Source of the DNA: Actibacterium sp. MT2.3-13A
Lineage (GTDB): Bacteria > Pseudomonadota > Alphaproteobacteria > Rhodobacterales > Rhodobacteraceae
Direction: 5' to 3'
Assembly: GCF_018139985.1 (NCBI RefSeq)
Contig: NZ_JAGSOU010000017.1
Coordinates: 16,656-80,655, forward strand
Length of the DNA: 64,000 nucleotides
Below are positions 17,867-27,499 of the stretch, piece after piece (positions within the stretch are counted from its first letter, which is position 1; each line of letters starts with the position of its first letter). Made by a program: the position numbers and the translations under genes. The notes beneath the pieces are model-generated. The model ran no database searches. It worked only from the letters and a program-made list of their open reading frames with translations, and was not told the DNA's origin.

Positions 17867-20008
17867 TCAGACCAGACCGAAGGCGGCGTAGGGGAAGAAG
17901 CGCACCGGCGTGCCCGGCGTGACCTCGAGCGCGCCGTCGGGCAGTTCGACCAGCCCGGTGGCCCAGCTCAGCCCGCTGATCCGGCCGGAGCCTTCGGATT
18001 TGAACACCTCCGCCGCGCCCTCGGCATTCAGACGGGCGCGCAGGAATTCGCGCCGGCCCGGCTTCTTGTTTTTCGAAAACGCGGCGGGCACCGTGAAGCC
18101 CTGCGCCTGCTGCCAGCCGCCGCCGGCCATCAGCGACAGCGCCGGGCGGGCGAAGACCAGCGCGCAGACCAGCGCCGCCACCGGGTTGCCGGGCAGGCCG
18201 AAGACCGGCGTGCCCTCCCACAGCGCCAGCGCCAGCGGGCGGCCGGGCTTGACCGCGATGCGCCAGCTCGACAGCGTGCCGCGCGCGCGCAGCAGGGCCG
18301 AGACATGGTCCTCGTCCCCGGCCGAGGCGCCGCCCGATGTCAGGATCACGTCGGCCTTCGCCGCGCCCTCGCTCAGGCGTTTGCCGATCCTCGCGGCATC
18401 GTCGCGCACATGGCCGAGATCGACCGCCTCGCAGCCCCAGCCGCGGGCCAGCGCCAGCAGCATGGGGCGGTTGGCGTCCCAGATCTGGTGCGGCGCGGCC
18501 GGCGTCGCGGGGCTGGGGATGATTTCGTCCCCGGTCGACAGGACGCCTACCCGCAGTGGGCGGTAGACATCGACCTCGGCGATGCCGAGCGCCGACAGAA
18601 GCGCGAGGTCGGGCGCGCGCAGCCGGTGGCCGGCGGGCAGCGCCAAAGCGCCCTCGGCCACGTCCTCGCCCGCGTTACGGGTGTTGGCGCCCGGCTTCAC
18701 CGGCCCGTCGAAAAGGACCGCCGCGCCGTCCAGCGCGGTGTCCTCCTCCAGCACCACGGTATCCACGCCCCCGGGCAGGATCGCGCCGGTCAGGATGCGG
18801 ATCGCGGCGCCCTGCGGCACCGCGCCGGCATAGGGCTGACCGGCGGCGGCGCGGCCCGCGACCAGCGGCAGGCGCTGGGGGCCGGCGCCGGTGGCGGCAT
18901 GGGCGAAGCCATAGCCGTCCACGGCTGCGTTCGGCCGCGGCGGGTTCGACCGGCGCGCGGTGCAGTCTGTGGCCAGGATGCGCCCCGCCGCCTGCGCGGT
19001 GGGCAGGGTCTGGAGGGCGGTGACCGGGTGCAGCGCGGCGCGCAGCCGGTCGAGCGCCTCGTCCACCGGCACCCAGTCCACGCCCTGCGGCATGGCGAAA
19101 CAGTCGTTGCGCAGCCGCGGCGGGGTGCGGGTGGCGGGCAGGGCGGCGCGCAGCGCCATCTGCTGACCCGCGCCCAGCGTCCAGCCCTCCTCGGCCAGCA
19201 GGGCGGGGGGCTGATCGGGGGCGAAGAGCGGGGCCAGGGCGTCCTGCCGCGACAGCGCCATCAGCGCCTGCGCCAGCAGCCGCACCTGCGCCTCGTCGGT
19301 CACCATCGCCGGGTTCTCGTGGCAGAGCGCGCGGACCTCGGCGGACAGCATGGAGAGGTAGACCTCGGCCAGCACCACCGGCGCATCGGGCGCCTCGAAC
19401 GGCCAGACCGAGACGGCCCCGCCGAACCGCGTGCGCAGGCGCTGCAACACCGGCAGGCCGGTCAGGTTCTGCGCGCCCACGGCACCCGCGCCGGCCAGCT
19501 GCCAGACCGGCGAAGGGGTCACGCCGGGCGCGCGGCAGGCGTGGTCGGTTTCGCGAAACTCGGACAGGTTGGCGGGCAGGGCGGGCTTGCGCCGGGGCAG
19601 GCCGGGCACCTCGGCCCGGGCGGCGTTGCCCCAGAACGGGCCCTCGCCCGGGAAGGTCGCGTTGGCCAGCGCCGCGAGGGCGCGGTGGTTGTTGGCGTTG
19701 TCGGCCCCGTCCTCGAGCCGCGCCGCGAGCCAGGCCCAGACCGAGAGCGCCTCCGCCGCGCCGGTCAGGGCGGGGGCGAAGCCGCGCGGGAAGCCGAAGC
19801 TGAGATCGGCGCCGATCAGCAGCCGCTCTCCGGCGGCCAGTGCCTCGGCGACCAGCGCGTTCAGCCGCGCCTCGGCGGTGGCGCGGGTGGGCAGGTTTTC
19901 CGCCGTCACGCCCTGCGGGCCGGCGAGGCCCAGCCAGATCGAATCCTTGCCGCGCCTGGGCCGGCCGGCCGCCGACCAGTCGAGAATGGCGATGTGGTCG
20001 AACCTCAC
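17867..20008 (-). CDS. Fusion: RNase H-like unknown domain plus molybdopterin molybdenumtransferase (MoeA)
   Basis: A 713-residue protein. Residues about 300-713 are MoeA, which inserts molybdate (or tungstate) into adenylated molybdopterin, with LSTGDEI, the LTSGGASAGDEDHV motif and FGLPGNPVAA. Residues 1-285 are a separate domain with Asp10 in ILDWS and Asp68 in IGADLSFGFP, reminiscent of RNase H-fold DUF429-like proteins (inference). A normal MoeA has about 410 residues. The GTG start overlaps the mobB stop by 4 bases, making it the last gene of the fdhD-mobA-mobB operon. Confidence 0.85.
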   Translation of the reverse strand: MRFDHIAILDWSAAGRPRRGKDSIWLGLAGPQGVTAENLPTRATAEARLNALVAEALAAGERLLIGADLSFGFPRGFAPALTGAAEALSVWAWLAARLEDGADNANNHRALAALANATFPGEGPFWGNAARAEVPGLPRRKPALPANLSEFRETDHACRAPGVTPSPVWQLAGAGAVGAQNLTGLPVLQRLRTRFGGAVSVWPFEAPDAPVVLAEVYLSMLSAEVRALCHENPAMVTDEAQVRLLAQALMALSRQDALAPLFAPDQPPALLAEEGWTLGAGQQMALRAALPATRTPPRLRNDCFAMPQGVDWVPVDEALDRLRAALHPVTALQTLPTAQAAGRILATDCTARRSNPPRPNAAVDGYGFAHAATGAGPQRLPLVAGRAAAGQPYAGAVPQGAAIRILTGAILPGGVDTVVLEEDTALDGAAVLFDGPVKPGANTRNAGEDVAEGALALPAGHRLRAPDLALLSALGIAEVDVYRPLRVGVLSTGDEIIPSPATPAAPHQIWDANRPMLLALARGWGCEAVDLGHVRDDAARIGKRLSEGAAKADVILTSGGASAGDEDHVSALLRARGTLSSWRIAVKPGRPLALALWEGTPVFGLPGNPVAALVCALVFARPALSLMAGGGWQQAQGFTVPAAFSKNKKPGRREFLRARLNAEGAAEVFKSEGSGRISGLSWATGLVELPDGALEVTPGTPVRFFPYAAFGLV

Positions 20009-20499
20009 AGCCCCACCTCCCGCAGGATGAAATCGGCAATGGCCGCGGTGTCGTCGAGGTCGAAGACAGGCAGGGCGCAGCCCGGCTGCGGGCCGTCGGC
20101 GGCGACCGCGCGGATGGTGGCGTTTTGCAGCGCCAGCAGCGGCTTGCCGGTCTCGGCGCGATGCGCCTCGATCTTGGGATGGTCTGCGCGCTTGAACCCC
20201 TCGATCAGCACCAGATCGACGGGCGAGAGCCGCGCCAACAGCGCCTCCAGCGGCGGCTCGTCGGCCCCGCGCAGCTCATGCATCAGCGCCCAGCGGTGGG
20301 GCGAGGCCAGCATCACCTCGCGCGCGCCGGCCGCGCGGTGGCGGTGGCTGTCGCGCCCGGGCTGATCGACATCGGTGCTGTGATGGGCGTGCTTGACGGT
20401 GGAGACGCTGAAGCCGCGCGACGTGATTTCGCAGACCAGCCGCTCCATCAGCCCGGTCTTGCCCGCGTTCTTCCAGCCGGTGACGCCGTAGACCCTCAC
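20005..20499 (-). CDS. mobB: Molybdopterin-guanine dinucleotide biosynthesis protein B
   Basis: A 164-residue P-loop protein with Walker A GWKNAGKTGLMERL at the N-terminus and the family segment VKHAHHSTDVDQPGRDSHRHRAAGA. Later comes LVLIEGFKRADHPKIEAHR. It binds GTP and supports MobA in making the guanine dinucleotide cofactor. The start is GTG 20499, overlapping the mobA stop as GTGA. A longer in-frame extension to 20616 is rejected because it runs into mobA coding sequence and adds no conserved residues. Confidence 0.93.
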   Translation of the reverse strand: MRVYGVTGWKNAGKTGLMERLVCEITSRGFSVSTVKHAHHSTDVDQPGRDSHRHRAAGAREVMLASPHRWALMHELRGADEPPLEALLARLSPVDLVLIEGFKRADHPKIEAHRAETGKPLLALQNATIRAVAADGPQPGCALPVFDLDDTAAIADFILREVGL

Positions 20500-21107
20500 A
20501 GCGCCTCCAAGAGGCGCTCGGCCTCGGCGATGTCTTCGGGGGTGTTGACGTTGAAGAACGGGTCGAAGGGTCGGGCGGAAAACTCTGCCAGACCGGCCTG
20601 ATGCGCGTCGGTCCACAGCACGATCTTGCGAAGGCCCCCCTGCAGCGCGTCGCGCAGGTCGTCGCGCAGGGCGACGGGCCAGAGGCCGAAGGTCGGGTGG
20701 CGCCAGAGCTTGCCGTTTTCGTCGCGCGAGCCGGCCAGTGCCAGCCCCTCGGGGCCCGCGGCCTCACGTAGCCGCGCGACCAGATCGCGCGGGAAAAAGG
20801 GCGTGTCGGCGGCGGCGGTGACGATGGCCTCGAACCCCGCATCGGCGGCCCAGTCCAGCCCGGCCAGCACACCCGCCAGCGGCCCGGGGTGATCGGGCAG
20901 GCTGTCGGGCAGCACCGGCAGGGCGAATTCGGCAAAGCGGTCGGGCGCGCCATTGGCGTTGATCGCCAGGGCCGCGCATTGCGGGGCAAGGCGGGCGATG
21001 ACGTGATCGAGCAGGCGCTTGCCGCCTACCGCGCGCAGCCCCTTGTCGCCGCCGCCCATGCGGGTGGCCTTGCCGCCGGCCAGGATGACGCCCGGAATGC
21101 CGCTCAT
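20496..21107 (-). CDS. mobA: Molybdenum cofactor guanylyltransferase
   Basis: A 203-residue nucleotidyltransferase that joins GMP to Mo-molybdopterin, forming the MGD cofactor used by both formate dehydrogenases here. The GTP-binding signature LAGGKATRMGGGDKGL is at residues 9-24, and further family motifs are ANGAPDRF, TAAADTPFFP and FFNVNTPEDIAEAE. The ATG at 21107 overlaps the fdhD stop (ATGA). Confidence 0.95.
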   Translation of the reverse strand: MSGIPGVILAGGKATRMGGGDKGLRAVGGKRLLDHVIARLAPQCAALAINANGAPDRFAEFALPVLPDSLPDHPGPLAGVLAGLDWAADAGFEAIVTAAADTPFFPRDLVARLREAAGPEGLALAGSRDENGKLWRHPTFGLWPVALRDDLRDALQGGLRKIVLWTDAHQAGLAEFSARPFDPFFNVNTPEDIAEAERLLEAL

Positions 21108-21976
21108 GCCTCGGCCCCCTTGCGCCGGTGTTTCGCGGGTTCCTCGGGCACCTGTCCCGGGTCGATGTCGCGTAGCAGGCGCTCCTCGCCCGCCAGGCAG
21201 ACGAAGCGCTGTCCGCGCATCCGCCCGATCAGGGTGAGGCCGACCTGGCGCGCGATCTCCACCCCCCAGGCGGTGAAGCCCGAGCGCGAGGCGAGCACCG
21301 GGATGCCCATCAGCGCGGTCTTGATCACCATCTCCGAGGTCAGCCGCCCGGTGGTGTAAAGGATCTTGTCCCCGGCGCTCACCCCATGGCGGAACATGAA
21401 TCCCGCGATCTTGTCCACCGCGTTGTGGCGCCCGACATCCTCCATATAGACCAGCGGCCTGTCCTGCTGGCACAGCACCGTGCCGTGAATCGCGCCGGCC
21501 TCCAGATAGAGCGAGGGCGTGGTGTTGATCTCTTTCGCCAGGGCATAGAGCCAGCTGGTGCGGACCTCGGCGGGCGGCAGCACCAGCCCCTCCAGCCCCT
21601 CCATCATGTCGCCGAAGACGGTGCCGACCGCGCAGCCGCTGGTGCGGGTCTTTTTCTGCACCTTTTCCTCGTAGGAGGTCTGCCGCGTGGTGCGGACCAC
21701 CACGGTCTCGGTCTCGTCGTCGTAATCGACGCCGGTCACCTCGTCGTCCGGCAGCAGCATGCCTTGATTTCGCAGGAAACCCAGCGCCAGGTATTCGGGA
21801 TAATCCCCGATCGTCATGGCGGTGACGATCTCCTGCCGGTTGAGGTAGATCGTCAGCGGCCGCTCCTCGACCACCGAGATCTCGGCCGGGGCGCCGGTCT
21901 GGTCGGTGCCGGTGATCCGGCGGGTCAGCCGCGGCGCGGAGGGATCAGGCAGAAGGGGAAGATCGGGAAGCGTCAC
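21104..21976 (-). CDS. fdhD: Formate dehydrogenase sulfurtransferase FdhD
   Basis: A 290-residue FdhD that transfers sulfur from a cysteine desulfurase to the bis-MGD cofactor before insertion into FDH. Family motifs are TSGCAVGTVFG (Cys115), YMEDVGRHNAVDKI and LYTTGRLTSEMVIK. E. coli FdhD has a Cys-x2-Cys pair; here only the first Cys is present. GTG 21976 is preferred because AAAAGGA lies at good spacing; ATG 22024 is an alternative 16 codons longer. It heads the overlapping fdhD-mobA-mobB-moeA operon. Confidence 0.93.
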   Translation of the reverse strand: MTLPDLPLLPDPSAPRLTRRITGTDQTGAPAEISVVEERPLTIYLNRQEIVTAMTIGDYPEYLALGFLRNQGMLLPDDEVTGVDYDDETETVVVRTTRQTSYEEKVQKKTRTSGCAVGTVFGDMMEGLEGLVLPPAEVRTSWLYALAKEINTTPSLYLEAGAIHGTVLCQQDRPLVYMEDVGRHNAVDKIAGFMFRHGVSAGDKILYTTGRLTSEMVIKTALMGIPVLASRSGFTAWGVEIARQVGLTLIGRMRGQRFVCLAGEERLLRDIDPGQVPEEPAKHRRKGAEA

Positions 21977-22062
21977 GCGGCGGGTCCTTTTGGGATCGGG
22001 GTCTCTTTCCTGCACGGCGGGCATCTTGTATGCCGGTCTGACGACATGCAAGGGGGGATGCG

Positions 22063-22575
22063 ATGCTGGGTTATGTGGTTGCCGACGGGCGCGGCGCGGC
22101 GGATCTGCTGATCCGCGAGGTGGCCGAGCGGATGATGGCCGAGGGCGTGCCGCTGGCCGGCGCCGTGCAGGTCAACCTTGACACCGACCCGGCGCGCAAA
22201 TGCGACATGGACCTGCATATCCTGTCGCGCGACCGGGTGGTGCGGATCAGCCAGAACCTCGGCGCGCTCGCGCGCGGCTGCCGGCTGGACCCGGACGGGC
22301 TGGAAAGCGCGGTGGGGCTGGTCGCCGCCGCGCTGGCCGAGCATCCCGATCTGCTGATCGTCAACAAATACGGCAAGCAGGAGATCGACGGCCGCGGCTT
22401 CCGCCCGCTGGTCGGCGAGGCGCTGGCCGCGGGCATCCCGGTGCTGACGGCGGTGAACCGAGACAATGTGGAAAGATTCCTCGAATTCGCCGAGGATCTG
22501 GCCGAGCCCCTGCCCAATGACGCGCAGGCGATCTACGCGTGGTGCATGGCGCAGCGGGCGCTGGCGGCCGGCTGA
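22063..22575 (+). CDS. DUF2478 protein linked to molybdenum/tungsten metabolism
   Basis: A 170-residue protein matching my recollection of DUF2478: LGYVVADGRGAADLLIREVA at the start, then a RKCDMDLHIL segment and LLIVNKYGKQEIDGRGFRPLVGEAL. The layout resembles a small P-loop-like NTP-binding fold without a clear Walker A. Members often sit beside molybdate or tungstate transporters, as here (117 bases before tupB). The biochemical function is unknown. It is divergent from fdhD, with about 86 bases between the chosen starts. Confidence 0.75.
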   Translation: MLGYVVADGRGAADLLIREVAERMMAEGVPLAGAVQVNLDTDPARKCDMDLHILSRDRVVRISQNLGALARGCRLDPDGLESAVGLVAAALAEHPDLLIVNKYGKQEIDGRGFRPLVGEALAAGIPVLTAVNRDNVERFLEFAEDLAEPLPNDAQAIYAWCMAQRALAAG

Positions 22576-22585
22576 GCCCCGTGGC

Positions 22586-22631
22586 GGGTCAAAATGTCCC
22601 CTCCGTCGGCCTGAATTCCCCAAATTGTCCA
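22586..22631. promoter_or_regulatory. Two candidate operator sites before the tungstate transporter
   Basis: Site A (22586-22600, GGGTCAAAATGTCCC) and site B (22617-22631, TCCCCAAATTGTCCA) have centres 31 bp apart, about three helical turns. Site A matches the reverse form of the palindrome at 30409-30423 in 12 of 15 positions. Site B matches the reverse form of 30367-30381 in 10 of 15. They lie 61-106 bases before tupB, a usual place for an activator or repressor. Confidence 0.55.
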
Positions 22632-22691
22632 TTCCGGCGGTCGTGACGCTGTGTCATCTCTGCCCCTCAAGCAAAGACGGAACATTCTGAA

Positions 22692-23396
22692 ATGAATGAC
22701 ATTCTTCAAGGTATGGCGCGTGCGGCCCGGCTGGTGGTCACGCTCGATGCCGACCTTGTCGAGATCACGGCACTGTCGCTGCAGGTCAGCCTCGGCGCGG
22801 CGGTCATCGCCTCGGCCATCGGGCTGCCTCTGGGCGCGTGGCTGGCGATCAACCGCTTTCCGGCGCGCCGGGTGGTGATCGCGGTGCTGAACGCGCTGAT
22901 GGGTCTCCCGCCGGTGGTGGTGGGTCTGATCGTCTATGTGCTGTTCTCGCGCTCGGGGCCGCTGGGGGCGCTGGGGCTGCTGTTCACGCCCACGGTGATG
23001 GTGATCGCGCAGGTCATCATCATCACGCCGATCGTCGCCTCGGTCTCGCATCAGGCGATCCGCGAGCTCTGGGCCGATTACCACGACCTGCTGATCTCAC
23101 TGAAGGCCAACCGCCTGCAGCGCATCGTGACGCTGCTGTGGGACGGGCGGCGGGCGCTGATGACGGCCTCGCTGGCGGGCTTCGGCCGGGGCGTCGGCGA
23201 GGTGGGCGCGATCATGATCGTGGGCGGCAACATCGACCATGCCACCCGCGTTCTGACCACCGCCATCGCGCTGGAGACCGGCAAGGGCGCGTTCGACATG
23301 GCGCTGGCGCTGGGCTTCGTGCTGATCGGGCTGGCGATCTCGGTCAACCTGGCGCTGCATTTCCTGTCGCGCACCGAGAGGGGGTCGCGATGGTGA
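22692..23396 (+). CDS. tupB: Tungstate-type ABC transporter permease
   Basis: A 234-residue inner-membrane permease with five to six hydrophobic segments. The group-typical LMGLPPVVVGLIVYVLFSRSGPLG is near residues 74-98 and ITPIVASVSHQAI follows. The late loop GFGRGVGEVGAIMIVGGNI contacts the ATPase. The single-permease layout and these motifs are TupB/WtpB-like rather than ModB-like. Its 3' end overlaps tupC by 7 bases. Confidence 0.88.
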   Translation: MNDILQGMARAARLVVTLDADLVEITALSLQVSLGAAVIASAIGLPLGAWLAINRFPARRVVIAVLNALMGLPPVVVGLIVYVLFSRSGPLGALGLLFTPTVMVIAQVIIITPIVASVSHQAIRELWADYHDLLISLKANRLQRIVTLLWDGRRALMTASLAGFGRGVGEVGAIMIVGGNIDHATRVLTTAIALETGKGAFDMALALGFVLIGLAISVNLALHFLSRTERGSRW

Positions 23397-24100
23397 GCGG
23401 GATGATCGTTCTGGAGGGCGTCGAGCTGCGCCGCGGCGGGCGCGTCATCGTCGGGCCGGTGTCGCTGACCCTCGGGGCCGAAGGGATCACAATGGTCATG
23501 GGGCCGAACGGCGCGGGCAAGACGACGCTTCTGCGCGCCCTGCACGGGCTGGAACGGCTTTCGTCCGGGCAGATCCGCTGGGCGGGCAACGGCAACGCGC
23601 TGCGCGAGAGGCAGGCCTTCGTCTTCCAGACGCCGGTGCTGATGCGCCGCTCGGCGCTCGACAGCATCGCCTACCCGCTGCGGCTGCGGGGCGTGAAGCG
23701 CGCCGAGGCGCGCGAGCGCGCGGCGGCCTGCGCCGAACAGGTCGGCCTCAGGGTCAACCTGAAGAAGGAGGTGAGCGACCTGTCCGGGGGCGAAAAGCAG
23801 AAGATGGCCATGGCCCGGGCGCTGATCCTGGAGCCGGCGCTGCTGTTCCTGGATGAGCCTTCGGCCAATCTCGACGGCCGCTCGACCCGTGAGATCGAGG
23901 AGATCCTCAACCGGATCCGCGCCGGCGGCACGCGGATCGTGATGTCGACCCACGATATCGGGCAGGCCAGGCGCCTGGCCGATGACGTGGTGTTTCTGCA
24001 CGACGGGAAACTCGCCGAACAAGGCCCGAGCGCGGCCTTCTTCGACGCGCCGCAAAGCAGCCAGGCACAAGCGTATCTGAAGGGAGACATCGTATTGTGA
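23390..24100 (+). CDS. tupC: Tungstate-type ABC transporter ATP-binding protein
   Basis: A 236-residue ATPase with Walker A GPNGAGKTT (about residues 39-47), signature LSGGEKQK, Walker B LLFLDEPSANLD and H-loop STHDIGQA. There is no C-terminal TOBE/MOP domain, unlike ModC, which agrees with TupC. ATG 23390 was chosen because it overlaps tupB normally and removes a long out-of-family extension. Its stop overlaps the tupA GTG start (GTGA). Confidence 0.9.
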   Translation: MVSGMIVLEGVELRRGGRVIVGPVSLTLGAEGITMVMGPNGAGKTTLLRALHGLERLSSGQIRWAGNGNALRERQAFVFQTPVLMRRSALDSIAYPLRLRGVKRAEARERAAACAEQVGLRVNLKKEVSDLSGGEKQKMAMARALILEPALLFLDEPSANLDGRSTREIEEILNRIRAGGTRIVMSTHDIGQARRLADDVVFLHDGKLAEQGPSAAFFDAPQSSQAQAYLKGDIVL

Positions 24101-24900
24101 AGTTCAGGACAATCATCGCCGCCGCGGCGACCGCGGTCTTCGCCACCATGGCGCAGGCCGAGGAAATGAAGATGTCGGTGACGACCTCTTTCGCCAACTC
24201 CGGGCTGGCCGAGGTGCTGCTGCCCGAGATCGAAAAGGACACCGGCATCACCGTTCAGCTGCTGGTGGTGGGCACCGGCCAGGCCCTGAAGCTGGGCGCC
24301 GAGGGCGACGTGGACGCGGTGCTCGTGCATGCCAAGGCGGCCGAGGAGAAATGGCTGGCCGAGGGCAACGGCACCCATCGCCGCGAGATCATGTATAACG
24401 ACTTCATCTTCGTCGGCCCGTCGGACGATCCGGCCGGCGCGGCCAAGGCCGACAAGGCCACCGGCGCGCTGCAGGCGATCGCGGCGGCCCAGGCGCCCTT
24501 CGTCAGCCGCGGCGACGACAGCGGCACGCACAAGATGGAGCTGAGCCTGTGGAAGGCCGCGGGCATCGAGCCGCAGGGCGACTGGTATCGCGCCGTGGGC
24601 CAAGGCATGGGTGCTGCGCTGAACACCGCCTCGGGCATGAACGCCTACATCATGTCGGACCGGGCGAGCTGGCTGAAATTCGCCAACAAGGGCGATCTGA
24701 AGCTGGTCTTCGAAGGCGACCCGGTGCTGTTCAACCAGTATGCCTTCCTGCCGGTGAACCCCGCGAAGCACCCGCATGTGAAGAACGACCTGGCCAACAA
24801 GCTGGAGGCCTGGCTGGTCAGTGACCGCGCCAAGGCGCTGATCGACGGCTACATGCTGAACGGCGAAAAGCTGTTCACCTTCAACGCCAAGGCCGAATAG
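24097..24900 (+). CDS. tupA: Tungstate-binding periplasmic protein
   Basis: A 267-residue periplasmic binding protein with a Sec signal (residues 1-20, cut near AQA-E). The oxyanion-binding start KMSVTTSFANSGLAEVLLP resembles the TTTS-type motif of TupA. Other family segments are VLVHAKAAEEKW, FVSRGDDSGTHKMELSLW and YIMSDRASWLKF. TupA proteins select tungstate over molybdate very strongly, but selectivity here is inferred. The GTG start overlaps the tupC stop. The operon order is B-C-A with the binding protein last. Confidence 0.9.
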   Translation: MKFRTIIAAAATAVFATMAQAEEMKMSVTTSFANSGLAEVLLPEIEKDTGITVQLLVVGTGQALKLGAEGDVDAVLVHAKAAEEKWLAEGNGTHRREIMYNDFIFVGPSDDPAGAAKADKATGALQAIAAAQAPFVSRGDDSGTHKMELSLWKAAGIEPQGDWYRAVGQGMGAALNTASGMNAYIMSDRASWLKFANKGDLKLVFEGDPVLFNQYAFLPVNPAKHPHVKNDLANKLEAWLVSDRAKALIDGYMLNGEKLFTFNAKAE

Positions 24901-24924
24901 GCCGCGGCCGAAGCGACGTGAAGA

Positions 24925-24956
24925 GGCGCCCGCCGGTCTCCGGCGGGCGCCTTTTC
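24925..24956 (+). terminator. Rho-independent terminator of the tup operon
   Basis: A perfect 12-bp stem GGCGCCCGCCGG / CCGGCGGGCGCC with a TCT loop, followed by TTTTCT. It is 25 bases after the tupA stop and touches the stop codon of the opposing gene. Confidence 0.9.
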
Positions 24957-25435
24957 TATTCGTCGGGCATGGCGTGGATGGCGAATTGCTCCAGCCCGGC
25001 CTCGGAGGCCTCGATGAAGCGGTATTCCTCGCGCACGCCGGCCTCGGTCAGTTCGCGCCGCACGGTCAGCACCGTGTTGGGCGCGTGATCGGCGCACAGC
25101 TCGGCCATGTGGCGCAACTCCTCGGTGGCGACGGGCAGGGCGGCCTCGATCGAGGGCGCGCCGTAGACCTCCATGAAATGCCGGGCGAGGGCCTCGGCCA
25201 GCGCGTCGAACTCGGCCTGTTCGATGCGGGTCACGGCGACGAAGGTCGCCCGCCCGAAGGTCTCGATCCCCAGCCAGCCATTGGCGAAGGCCTGGCGCGC
25301 CTTGCCCACCAGGTCGGCCTCGGACCAGTTGGAGAATTCGAAGCCGCCGCTGATCGCCCATTCGCCGGTGCGCGCGGGCGAATGGAACACGTTGCGGTCG
25401 CTTTCGTCGAAATGGATGGCGCGCGCCAGAAGCAT
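24956..25435 (-). CDS. DUF6505 family protein of unknown function
   Basis: A 159-residue soluble protein, starting MLLARAIHFDESDRNVF, with no signal peptide or membrane segment. I recall it as DUF6505, a family found next to the biotin/lipoate-ligase-like gene in Rhodobacteraceae. Two cysteine-poor alpha/beta segments and a Glu-rich C-terminal half are seen, but no catalytic motif. It starts 4 bases after the stop of the ligase-like gene and is the last gene of the mrp cluster. Confidence 0.7.
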   Translation of the reverse strand: MLLARAIHFDESDRNVFHSPARTGEWAISGGFEFSNWSEADLVGKARQAFANGWLGIETFGRATFVAVTRIEQAEFDALAEALARHFMEVYGAPSIEAALPVATEELRHMAELCADHAPNTVLTVRRELTEAGVREEYRFIEASEAGLEQFAIHAMPDE

Positions 25436-25439
25436 GGGC

Positions 25440-26170
25440 TCAGACCTCTTCCAGAAGGGTTGTCAGCGGGATCAGGCGGGTGGCGCCGGTGGTGGGCTTG
25501 AGCACCATGCCGAAATCCTCGTCCACGCCGAGGAAGGTGCCCTCGGCGCGTTCGCCCGTCAGCGGCACGGATATGTCCTCGCCCAGTTTCCAGACCAGCC
25601 CGCGCCATTCGCGGTAGAGATTGGCGCGGCCGCTGCCGCTGTCCAGCTCGTGCAGCCAGACCAGGCTGTGGCGGGCCCAGCCCTCCAGCAGGGCCAGCGG
25701 ATCGATATCCCCGCAGCCCTCCTGAGCCAGCGCCGTCCAGTCGGGGGTCTGGCCCGGCTCCAGCAGCTCGGCATCGGGCAGGGAGAGGGTCAGCTCCAGC
25801 CCGATCACGATCCAGTCGGGCGTGGCGCCGGGGGCGCGGGTGCTGGCCGCGACATGCAGCCCGCCGCAATGCCCGCCGTTCAGCCGGATGCCGCCGGTCC
25901 ATTCCAGGTGCACGGCGGTCTCGGGCGGGGCCAGGACGCCGAGCGCGTTCTGCAGGCCCACGCCGCAGGCGCAGAACGCGGCCATGGCGCTGTGCAGCGG
26001 CTCCTCGGGGGCCAGCACCAGCGCCGCGCGCAGCCGCTCGTCGGTCAGCGACCAGGGCAGCAACCCTGCATCGGTGCCGCGCGCGGCCTCGGTGCAGGCG
26101 ATGGTGAAGGGGTTGGCCGGCCCTGCGGCCAGCCCCTTCATCAGCGGTGGGAACTGGGGCGTCAGGATGG

Positions 26171-26174
<4 letters not shown>
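25440..26174 (-). CDS. Biotin/lipoate-protein-ligase-like protein (DUF4444-type)
   Basis: A 244-residue protein related to biotin/lipoate ligases: HLEWTGGIRLNGGHCGGLHVAAS resembles the ligase substrate strand with the WPNDI-like segment changed, and a C-terminal SH3-like part follows (GTFLGVDEDFGMVLK). The usual catalytic Lys of KWPND is not obvious (WTGGIRLNG), so ligase activity is doubtful. The ATG overlaps the mrp stop by 4 bases. The tight link to Mrp suggests a role in cofactor or Fe-S protein assembly (inference). Confidence 0.75.
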
Positions 26175-27234
<1,060 letters not shown>

Positions 27235-27238
<4 letters not shown>

Positions 27239-27435
27239 GCTGCCGGGCCCTTGATCTCGCCTTCGACCACATGCTGCATGTCCAGATCCTCGATGGTCAG
27301 GACCATGCGGACCTTGTGGCCCTTGCCGGCGGCGCCGGCCCCGGCCTTGCGCATCGCCTCTTCGATCGCCTGCTGCGAGGTGACGCCGACCTGCTTCAGG
27401 AACTTGCGCAGCGACATGTTGAATTCGTCATCCAT
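27235..27435 (-). CDS. DUF6494 family small protein
   Basis: A 66-residue protein, MDDEFNMSLRKFLKQVGVT, with a short helical N-terminal half that includes SQQAIEEAMRKA and a C-terminal strand VRMVLTIEDLDMQHVVEGEI. I recall this as DUF6494, usually placed directly before mrp in Rhodobacterales. Function unknown. It is the first gene of the DUF6494-mrp-ligase-like-DUF6505 operon, with GGAG before ATG 27435. Confidence 0.75.
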
Positions 27436-27499
27436 GGGAGACTCCTGTGATTGCTGTTGGTGATTGACCGCCGTGCAGCGGCGCCCCTAGCATGGCACG

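Noticed and set aside
20500..20616. N-terminal extension of mobB
   Set aside because: It overlaps mobA coding sequence and puts 39 unconserved residues before the P-loop; GTG 20499 gives the usual start.
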